Source: a bacterium (GTDB lineage: Bacteria > Bacillota_I > Bacilli_A > RFN20 > CAG-826). Taken from it: a DNA stretch of 5,045 nt. This document shows positions 1-5,045 of the stretch, piece by piece (the stretch's first letter is position 1; the number at the start of each line of letters is the position of its first letter). Below the pieces are notes generated by a model. The model saw only the letters and a program-made list of their open reading frames with translations. It ran no database searches and was not told where the DNA came from. The position numbers and the translations under genes were made by a program. The DNA lies in assembly GCA_019421105.1 (NCBI GenBank), contig JAHZFY010000032.1, positions 1-5,045 of the forward strand, written 5' to 3'.

Positions 1-659
1 GTAGCGGCAAGACCAACAATTAATCCAAAAATAACATAATAACCATAATTATTTATAGATCTTCCTTGTAAAAGAGTAATATTATTAATTTTAAGATCAT
101 CAATATTAATTTTTTCTTTGGTGTATATATTTTTTGAATCATAAGACAAAATATGTTGTAAGTCACCTCGATAATCAATATCAAAGATATAAAAGTAATA
201 GTATTGAGAATCGTAATCTTTTAATTCAATATCGATGTTATAAACATAAAAGCCAGCCATGTTTTTTTCATCATTTAACAAAGTAATCGTATAATTAAAA
301 ATATTGAAGCTTAAATTCTCATTTATTTCATATGGTTGATAATACATAGTTTCTTTTGTTAACTTAACTTCAGAAGAAATTAAATAAGTACCAACTGAAA
401 ATGGCTCAATAATTATATTTTGAAATATCTTATTTGAATATTTGAATTGGTGTTGATTTAAGTATACAAAATTATCACCTGAATTTTCATAAGATAATTC
501 ATATTGATAATCATTTACATTTTCTTTTATCGGCGTTAATTCATAACTAAAATTCTCATACCCATAATTTGGTATTGGATCAGGAGATGGAGAATTACTC
601 AAAAGCGGTGCAATTAGAATTGGTGTTATAACCGCTAACAAAATTTTTTTGATGTTCAT
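1..659 (-). CDS. Exported membrane-anchored protein of unknown function, partial (C-terminus beyond left edge)
   Basis: An open frame of 219 complete codons runs from the ATG at 657-659 to the left edge without a stop, so the C-terminus is missing. I do not recognise the family. The N-terminus (MNIKK, then a hydrophobic stretch about residues 6-20, then SNSPSPDP) looks like a signal peptide. There is no lipobox cysteine, and no cysteine anywhere in the visible part. Residues ~30-205 are rich in Tyr, Asn, Ile and Asp with alternating hydrophobic residues, suggesting a beta-rich extracellular domain. From about residue 206 (YYVIFGLIVGLAAT) a hydrophobic segment starts and continues off the edge, probably a C-terminal membrane anchor. 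The start is well supported: the upstream lipoprotein gene's TAA directly abuts this ATG, and AAGG lies 8 bases before it inside that gene. This implies co-transcription and translational coupling. A partner role with the lipoprotein is inferred from position only. Confidence 0.8.
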   Translation of the reverse strand, partial: MNIKKILLAVITPILIAPLLSNSPSPDPIPNYGYENFSYELTPIKENVNDYQYELSYENSGDNFVYLNQHQFKYSNKIFQNIIIEPFSVGTYLISSEVKLTKETMYYQPYEINENLSFNIFNYTITLLNDEKNMAGFYVYNIDIELKDYDSQYYYFYIFDIDYRGDLQHILSYDSKNIYTKEKINIDDLKINNITLLQGRSINNYGYYVIFGLIVGLAA

Positions 660-2468
660 TTACATTACCTTAGATTTATCTGCGTAAAAGAATATTGAAA
701 TCGCGCCATCTGATTCGACTCCATCCATTACTTCAATAAAGCAATTTCCTTTGCTGAAATTATAATCACCCCAACCGGAATCGGATTCAACCCAACCATT
801 TGCTTTCAATGCTTCACAATAAGTTGTGACTAAGCTTGTATCTCTTGTCCATACATAGACACCGATACTAGAATTATATGACATATCTTCAAGATATAAT
901 TGATATAAGAAGCCACCTTCTAGAGGTAAGAATGTTTCATCAGCTTTTAATTGCGTTAAAAGTTCATTTATTTTTTCTTCTGGCCATGTATCATAACCTT
1001 CTTCTTTTTTACCTATAATAACTTCTGTATATCCTTCAAAATCATCGTAAACTGCATTGATTTGTACTTTATTTGTAGGGTCAAAGGCAGTTAAGCCAGT
1101 TGCGTTTGAATAAACGCTCCAGCCATTTTCTTTTAATGTTTTTGAATATTCAGCAATGATGCTATTACCAATTATATACATTTGAATAACGCCATCTTCA
1201 GGATAAAAATCTTCAACTTGATATTCTAAATTATCCATTGTTAAAGCTGGAATGTTAACATCACCTAAACCTAATTGAGCCATTAAATTAGAGATTGTTT
1301 CACTTGGCCAAACACCGGTGTCAGAATATTGATAAACAGTGATGACAGTGGTATTTTCAAATTTTTGTTCTAGCATGATATATGCAGTTTTATTAGGACT
1401 TATAAATTCAAGATAACCATCAGTTCCATCATTTAATAATGTCCATCCATTATTTAATAATGTTTCTTTATATGATTTATATCCATTGCCATATGATGCA
1501 GAAATTTCTAAATAACCATCTTCTAAAGAAAAATACACATCATAAGCAAGTCTAGTAAAATCAAATTTTGGGTCTGGTATTGTTTCTTCTATATTTAATT
1601 CAGCTAGATGTTTTTTAATTTTATCTTCTGGCCATGTAACATAGACGTCTCTATAAACTGAAACAATGACATTTGTAGCATTTAAAGTTTCATCATAAAA
1701 TAATTCGATAGTACCTAAGTTTTTATCATCATAGAAATAATAAGAAGTAGGGCCATCTTTTAAATGAGTCCATTTAGCGTTGTTAAGACCAGTTTTAATG
1801 CTTTCCACACCATTACCACCATAGATTGTGAAACTGAATCCAATAAACACTAGCATATCAAATACAGCATAATGTAGTGGTGTAAAATCTAGTGTAAATT
1901 CAGGAAAAGATTTTATTTTCCCTTCAAAGAATGTTGCCATATCTTCATCAATTCTTTGCTTTGGATATTCTAATTGTGCTCTTTGGGAATAAAAAGCAGC
2001 CGCGAAAAATCCAACGCCATCTGTTAAAATTGTGCCATCTTCGCCCATTAATACAGGTTGGCATTGAACGAAATTAAATGGATTTTTATCATCATAGTAA
2101 TCAATTAAAACTATTTGATTTTCATCTGTTGCATATTCATCAGATTTATCAACATATGAATGATCCAATAAATCATTAACATAATTTCTATATGTAGTGT
2201 ATTCAACGTTTTCAGCAAGATATAATAATGCACCTAATTCTTCATTATAAACCCATTGAGCATTATAAACTTCAACATATGGTACAACATAACCATCAAG
2301 ATGGGATTTCATTAAATTTAAAATTTCTTCATCCCAAGTTTTGACATCTTCACTAGTAGTGGTTGTATTATCATCCTTAGTAGTGGTAGTTGTACCTACT
2401 TGAGGTTGAACACAACTTGTTAAAACAAATAAAGGTAAAATAATACCTAAAAGTTTCCTCATTTTCAT
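660..2468 (-). CDS. Lipoprotein with about five tandem ~108-residue modules, function unknown
   Basis: The 602-residue product starts with a lipoprotein signal peptide: MKMRK, hydrophobic residues 6-16, and lipobox LTSC with the lipidated cysteine at residue 19. The mature protein should therefore be anchored on the outer face of the membrane. A Thr-rich linker follows (residues 26-38, two Thr runs separated by KDDN). The rest is built of repeated modules. Each begins with a helix-like T/V-W-P-x-x-x-I-x-x-x-L motif (W279, W387, W495; degenerate starts at W45 and Y168). About 63-65 residues later comes L-x-x-N-G-W or a variant (W233, W342, W450, W559), followed by probable beta strands rich in Tyr, Val and Ile. 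I do not recognise the family; ligand binding or surface adhesion is possible but not shown. The first ATG is preferred because GGAG lies 10 bases upstream of it, against 16 for the Met at residue 3. The gene heads a unit with the abutting downstream gene. Confidence 0.9.
   Translation of the reverse strand: MKMRKLLGIILPLFVLTSCVQPQVGTTTTTKDDNTTTTSEDVKTWDEEILNLMKSHLDGYVVPYVEVYNAQWVYNEELGALLYLAENVEYTTYRNYVNDLLDHSYVDKSDEYATDENQIVLIDYYDDKNPFNFVQCQPVLMGEDGTILTDGVGFFAAAFYSQRAQLEYPKQRIDEDMATFFEGKIKSFPEFTLDFTPLHYAVFDMLVFIGFSFTIYGGNGVESIKTGLNNAKWTHLKDGPTSYYFYDDKNLGTIELFYDETLNATNVIVSVYRDVYVTWPEDKIKKHLAELNIEETIPDPKFDFTRLAYDVYFSLEDGYLEISASYGNGYKSYKETLLNNGWTLLNDGTDGYLEFISPNKTAYIMLEQKFENTTVITVYQYSDTGVWPSETISNLMAQLGLGDVNIPALTMDNLEYQVEDFYPEDGVIQMYIIGNSIIAEYSKTLKENGWSVYSNATGLTAFDPTNKVQINAVYDDFEGYTEVIIGKKEEGYDTWPEEKINELLTQLKADETFLPLEGGFLYQLYLEDMSYNSSIGVYVWTRDTSLVTTYCEALKANGWVESDSGWGDYNFSKGNCFIEVMDGVESDGAISIFFYADKSKVM
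664..675 (-). promoter_or_regulatory. Ribosome binding site for the 1-659 gene inside the end of the lipoprotein gene
   Basis: On the minus strand the end of the lipoprotein gene reads TCTAAGGTAATGTAAATG. AAGG is 8 bases from the second gene's ATG, and the TAA stop sits directly against that ATG. Ribosomes ending the lipoprotein can therefore restart at once. The earlier ATG in GTAATGTAA is the lipoprotein's last sense codon and is followed by a stop, so it is not a useful start. Confidence 0.6.
678..2339 (-). repeat. Five tandem ~100-110-residue protein modules within the lipoprotein
   Basis: Approximate module boundaries in residues are 44-141, 167-275, 278-383, 386-491 and 494-597. The three C-terminal copies are the clearest, with WP starting exactly 108 residues apart (279, 387, 495). 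The Trp of the second motif recurs at 233, 342, 450 and 559, a spacing of 108-109. A Pro about 18-22 residues after WP and a Tyr before the second motif are also partly kept. Module 2 has YP instead of WP and AKW instead of NGW. Module 1 is the most divergent and is tentative. The copies are highly diverged in sequence, so this is an old duplication, not a recent DNA-level repeat. Confidence 0.75.
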
Positions 2469-2476
2469 ATAAACGT

Positions 2477-2482
2477 TTCTCC
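2477..2482 (-). promoter_or_regulatory. Shine-Dalgarno site of the lipoprotein gene
   Basis: The minus strand reads GGAGAA, with GGAG ending 10 bases before the ATG at 2466-2468. This supports the first of two nearby ATG codons (MKM) as the start. Confidence 0.7.
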
Positions 2483-2493
2483 AATATGAAAAT

Positions 2494-2522
2494 ATTATAT
2501 AACTTTAATTTAATTAAGTCTA
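2494..2522 (-). promoter_or_regulatory. Sigma-A-type promoter for the lipoprotein unit
   Basis: On the minus strand a perfect -10 box TATAAT (2494-2499) is preceded at exactly 17 bp by TAGACT (2517-2522), which matches four of six bases of the TTGACA consensus. Transcription would begin near 2487 and leave a leader of about 19 bases that includes the GGAG site. In such A+T-rich DNA a TATAAT alone means little. The correct spacing and position make this one credible. Confidence 0.55.
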
Positions 2523-2540
2523 TTTTTACGTAATTAAATA

Positions 2541-2551
2541 TATAATATAAG
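2541..2551 (+). promoter_or_regulatory. Probable -10 region for the nitroreductase gene
   Basis: TATAAT at 2541-2546 overlaps TATAAG at 2546-2551, 20-25 bases before the ATG. No good -35 box is spaced correctly from either: TTTACG at 2525-2530 is 15 bases from the second. If a promoter lies here the mRNA leader is very short. The 102-bp gap must hold the plus-strand promoter because the upstream gene points away. The exact box is uncertain. Confidence 0.35.
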
Positions 2552-2558
2552 CAAGTAT

Positions 2559-2563
2559 GGAGG
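2559..2563 (+). promoter_or_regulatory. Shine-Dalgarno site of the nitroreductase gene
   Basis: GGAGG lies 7 bases upstream of the ATG at 2571. It is the strongest ribosome binding site in the window and fixes the start codon. Confidence 0.85.
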
Positions 2564-2570
2564 CAATTTT

Positions 2571-3077
2571 ATGCTAGATTTAGATGTAATTTTTAAAAGA
2601 GGTTCGATAAGAAAATATGATGATAGGCAAATCGAAGTAGAAAAGATTAAAACAATTTTAGATGCTGGGTTCGCCGCCCCAAGTGCTAGAAATCTTAGAC
2701 CATATCACTTTATTTTAATTAATGATAGGAACATTATTGATCAAATTTCTGAAACGTCTATTGGTAAAAGAATAATGAAAGGGGCAAATTTAGTTATAGC
2801 TGTATTAGGTGATTTAAATATTAATCCAACATATGAATTTGTTTTAAATGATACATCAGCTTGTATTCAAAATATGCTTTTAGCAATTCATGGCCTAGAT
2901 TTGGGAGGATGCTGGTGTGGTCAAAGACGAGACGAAAGCGATATTGTGGTTAAAAATATTTTAAAATTACCTGACAATATATTTGTTTCTGGTTTTATTG
3001 CATTGGGCTATAAAAAAGAAGAAAAAGAACAAAAAGATCGTTTCGATGAAACTAAGATTCATCATAATACTTGGTAA
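2571..3077 (+). CDS. Nitroreductase-family FMN-dependent oxidoreductase
   Basis: The 168-residue product is a short single-domain member of the nitroreductase superfamily. These enzymes bind FMN and use NAD(P)H to reduce nitro compounds, quinones or flavins; the physiological substrate here cannot be told from sequence. The N-terminal FMN-phosphate motif R-x-S-x-R-x-Y is at residues 10-16. A-P-S-A-R-N-x-R-P-Y-H-F spans 36-47. The central helix motif D-T-S-A-C-I-Q-N-M-L-L-A is at 94-105, followed by G-L-D-L-G-G-C-W-C-G (108-117), where the family usually has GLG-x-x-W/C-x-G. The end carries A-L-G-Y (144-147), the usual closing flavin-site strand. At ~170 residues it matches the compact clostridial type and is shorter than E. 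coli NfsB (217). Members normally act as dimers in the cytoplasm. The gene is probably monocistronic, with its own GGAGG site and a terminator starting at the base after its TAA. Its convergence with copA does not imply a joint function. Confidence 0.92.
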   Translation: MLDLDVIFKRGSIRKYDDRQIEVEKIKTILDAGFAAPSARNLRPYHFILINDRNIIDQISETSIGKRIMKGANLVIAVLGDLNINPTYEFVLNDTSACIQNMLLAIHGLDLGGCWCGQRRDESDIVVKNILKLPDNIFVSGFIALGYKKEEKEQKDRFDETKIHHNTW

Positions 3078-3106
3078 AAAATAAACGGCGAATTGCCGTT
3101 TATTTT
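3078..3106. terminator. Bidirectional intrinsic terminator between nitroreductase and copA
   Basis: A perfect 12-bp inverted repeat (AAAATAAACGGC at 3078-3089, GCCGTTTATTTT at 3095-3106) encloses a 5-base GAATT loop. The G+C-rich core is next to the loop and the outer A-T pairs supply a T-rich tail in both directions. The tail is a little longer on the minus strand (TTTATTTTTT). It starts directly after the nitroreductase TAA, and its right arm contains the copA stop codon (3100-3102) and last Lys codon, so the two convergent genes share it. Confidence 0.88.
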
Positions 3107-3300
3107 GCATCATAACCTGCTTCTTTAACTGCTTGAATCAACGCTTCTTTATTAAGATTTGTTCCAGTTACAGTAGCAGTTTTTTTATCTAAACTAACTT
3201 CAACTTTATCTACTCCTGTAACATTTTTTAATGCAGTTTCAACGTGAGCTACGCAGTGCATACACATCATTCCTTCAACTTGTAAAGTAATTGTGTCCAT
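3100..3300 (-). other. CopZ-like HMA metal-binding domain, C-terminal part of the ATPase and possible separate product
   Basis: The last 66 residues form one complete heavy-metal-associated domain starting with MDTITLQVEGMMCMHC. The Cys pair of MxCxxC binds Cu(I) in this family. Its length and immediate ATG start match free CopZ chaperones (about 66-70 residues), which deliver Cu(I) to CopA. It is in frame with the ATPase, so it is at least a tail domain. Whether it is also made alone from the ATG at 3298-3300 is open. Confidence 0.75.
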
Positions 3301-5045
3301 GTTTATATCTTCTCCTTTCTTTTTATTTAAATTATCAATATTATTTGTGTTTTTAATTTTATAAAAATTGATGGTCAATGCATTTAAAACCACAAATACG
3401 CTTGAAATAGACATCGCTAATGAACCAATCATTGGATTTAACATTAAATTAAATGATGGATAAAAAATTCCTGCCGCGATAATAATACCAATTGAGTTAT
3501 AAAAGAAAGCCCAGAATAAACCAAGTTTAATTCCTAAAATGGTTCTTTTTGAAAGACCGATTACATTTTTAACATCCATCAAATCGTTTTTCATTAAAAC
3601 AATATCGCTAGACTCAATAGCAATATCTGAACCTCCTCCAATAGCGATACCTAAATCCGCACTTGTTAAAGCTAGTGCATCATTTACGCCATCTCCAACC
3701 ATAGCCACTAAATGTTTATCATCTTGTTTTAAAGATTTAATTACATTTTGTTTATCAATAGGTAAGACCTCAGCAATAACTTCATCGACGCCAACTTCTT
3801 TAGCAATGCTTGAAGCTGTCGTTTTATTATCTCCAGTCAACATGATGACTTTAATACCGATTTTATGGAGTTCTTGAATGGCTTGTTTTGATGTTTGTTT
3901 TATTTCATCTTTAATAGCAATATATCCAATTATTTCTTCATTTTTTTTGATAAATAAGACAGTTTTGCCTTGATTTGATAATAATTTAAAGGTTTCATCA
4001 TTATCTAAATATCTTGAAATTTTGTTATTTCCTATCGTATATTCTTCATCGTTATAAATTGCTTTTAAACCTACTCCATCTATGGATTGATAGTTTTTTA
4101 TTTCTACTTTTTTTGCATTTGATGCAGCCGCATATTCTATAATTGCATTAGCTAAAGGATGTTCACTCATCGCTTCAATAGAATAAATAACATCTAATAG
4201 ATTGCCTTGATTATTTAATATTTTAAAATCAGTGACAGAAGGTTTCCCCTTTGTTATAGTTCCTGTTTTATCAAATACGACAGTTTTAATAAAATGAGAT
4301 TTTTCTAATATTTCCGCATTTTTAATCAATAGACCATTTTGGGCGCCTTTACCCACGCCAACCATAATTGCAACAGGTGTGGCTAAACCTAATGCACAAG
4401 GACAAGCGATTACTAAAACTGATATTGCCATATTAAAAGCGAGTTCAAATGGATACCTAGCGATTAAAAAGCCAATCAGTGTAAAAATTGAAATTAACAT
4501 GACAATAGGAACAAAATATAATGATATTTTATCCGCAAGTTTTGAAATAGGTGCTTTTGAATTAGATGCCTCTTCCACTAACTTAATAATCGTAGCGATA
4601 TTTGTATCTTCACTTTTTTTATCAACCTTAATTTCTAAATATCCAGAATTTAAAATTGTTGAAGCGTATACTTTGTTGCCTTTGTCTTTAAAGATTGGTA
4701 AAGATTCACCTGTAAAATTACTTTCATCAATAGAACCAGTACCTTTAATGATTTCTCCATCTACAGGAATAACTTCACCTTTTTTACAAATAACTATATC
4801 ATCAACTTGAATATCTTCAATTGGTGTTGAAACGATGTCGCCATCTTTTAAGACATTTCCCATCTTTGGGGCTAAATCCATCATTTTTGTGATAGCTTTA
4901 GTAGTTCTTTTTTTGGCTAGGCTTTCTAAGTATTTTCCTAAGCTAACTAAAGTTAAAATCATTGCACATGATTCAAAATATAAATTGTGCATGTAATTAT
5001 TAACAATATTTAAATCATCATGGCCTAAACCATATCCAATCATAT
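3100..5045 (-). CDS. copA: Cu(I)-exporting P1B-type ATPase with C-terminal CopZ-like HMA domain (N-terminus beyond right edge)
   Basis: This membrane pump exports Cu(I) using ATP. Numbering from the first Met in the window, it has the phosphatase motif TGES (111-114), the metal-binding CPC in a membrane helix (214-216), phosphorylation loop DKTGT (258-262), the P1B nucleotide-binding motif SEHP (293-296), TGD (403-405) and GDGVNDA (450-456). Late helices carry YN (515-516) and MxxSS (544-548), the features that mark Cu(I) rather than Zn/Cd pumps. Membrane segments are near 20-38, 173-196, 202-227, 503-526 and 537-559. A polar linker (about 561-581) then leads to an HMA domain with GMMCMHC (591-597) and a typical beta-alpha-beta-beta-alpha-beta ending. 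The Met at 5041-5043 is internal: the first helices and any N-terminal HMA domains lie outside the window. The frame is open to the right edge. Stop and terminator overlap. The promoter, and any copper-responsive operator, are not visible. Confidence 0.95.
   Translation of the reverse strand, partial: MIGYGLGHDDLNIVNNYMHNLYFESCAMILTLVSLGKYLESLAKKRTTKAITKMMDLAPKMGNVLKDGDIVSTPIEDIQVDDIVICKKGEVIPVDGEIIKGTGSIDESNFTGESLPIFKDKGNKVYASTILNSGYLEIKVDKKSEDTNIATIIKLVEEASNSKAPISKLADKISLYFVPIVMLISIFTLIGFLIARYPFELAFNMAISVLVIACPCALGLATPVAIMVGVGKGAQNGLLIKNAEILEKSHFIKTVVFDKTGTITKGKPSVTDFKILNNQGNLLDVIYSIEAMSEHPLANAIIEYAAASNAKKVEIKNYQSIDGVGLKAIYNDEEYTIGNNKISRYLDNDETFKLLSNQGKTVLFIKKNEEIIGYIAIKDEIKQTSKQAIQELHKIGIKVIMLTGDNKTTASSIAKEVGVDEVIAEVLPIDKQNVIKSLKQDDKHLVAMVGDGVNDALALTSADLGIAIGGGSDIAIESSDIVLMKNDLMDVKNVIGLSKRTILGIKLGLFWAFFYNSIGIIIAAGIFYPSFNLMLNPMIGSLAMSISSVFVVLNALTINFYKIKNTNNIDNLNKKKGEDINMDTITLQVEGMMCMHCVAHVETALKNVTGVDKVEVSLDKKTATVTGTNLNKEALIQAVKEAGYDAK
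3298..3317 (-). promoter_or_regulatory. Candidate internal ribosome binding site and ATG for a free CopZ-like protein
   Basis: Inside the linker coding region the minus strand reads AAGGAG (3312-3317), then 11 bases, then ATG (3298-3300) exactly at the start of the HMA domain. The lipoprotein gene in this window uses a similar spacing (10 bases). The purine run also encodes Lys-Gly-Glu of a polar linker, so it could be chance. No initiation has been shown. Confidence 0.4.

Noticed and set aside
660..2468. TGA read as tryptophan (Mycoplasma-type code)
   Set aside because: The Trp codons checked in the lipoprotein, nitroreductase and ATPase are TGG, and the genes read through without TGA, so the standard code is enough.
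3539..3877. Plus-strand open frame of 112 codons
   Set aside because: It lies wholly antisense to the P- and membrane-domain coding part of copA, has no ribosome site of note and its product resembles nothing. It is a shadow of the conserved gene.
4379..4810. Plus-strand open frame of 143 codons
   Set aside because: It is antisense to the copA segment holding TGES and CPC, whose motifs are intact on the other strand. The frame is open only by codon-bias effect.
5041..5043. ATG as the true start of copA
   Set aside because: The protein before this point must include the first membrane helices of a P1B ATPase, and the frame stays open to the edge. This Met is internal.
2571..5045. A functional copper-stress link between the nitroreductase and copA
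   Set aside because: The genes converge and share only a terminator. Nothing in the sequence shows co-regulation.

Overview
This window comes from a strongly A+T-rich genome with tight gene packing, purine-rich Shine-Dalgarno sites and TAA stop codons in all three genes whose ends are visible. The tryptophan codons checked are TGG and no TGA is needed as a sense codon, so the standard bacterial code fits. A low-GC Firmicutes or Acholeplasma-like organism (for example an Erysipelotrichia or RF39-type gut bacterium) is the best guess. Codon usage and gene types support this only broadly, and no phylogenetic marker is present.

There are four protein genes in two divergent/convergent arrangements. 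On the minus strand (1-2468) lies a two-gene unit. The first gene encodes a 602-residue lipoprotein with a clear lipobox, a Thr-rich linker and about five tandem copies of a ~108-residue module I do not recognise. It is followed without any gap by a second exported protein that runs off the left edge just as a membrane segment begins. They share a promoter (TAGACT, 17 bp, TATAAT) and are probably translationally coupled, so they may work together at the cell surface. Their function is unknown.

A 102-bp divergent intergenic region (2469-2570) separates this unit from a plus-strand gene for a short nitroreductase-family flavoprotein (2571-3077). That gene converges with a minus-strand Cu(I)-exporting P1B ATPase (CopA type, 3100 to the right edge, N-terminal part missing). 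The two share a bidirectional hairpin terminator in a 22-bp gap, and the copA stop codon lies inside the hairpin stem.

The most interesting detail is at the end of copA. A CopZ-like metal-binding (HMA) domain is fused in frame to the C-terminus through a short polar linker. The linker DNA contains AAGGAG upstream of an ATG placed exactly at the domain boundary. This looks like a copA-copZ gene pair that has fused, and it may still make free CopZ-like protein by internal initiation. No RNA gene, mobile element or CRISPR array was seen.
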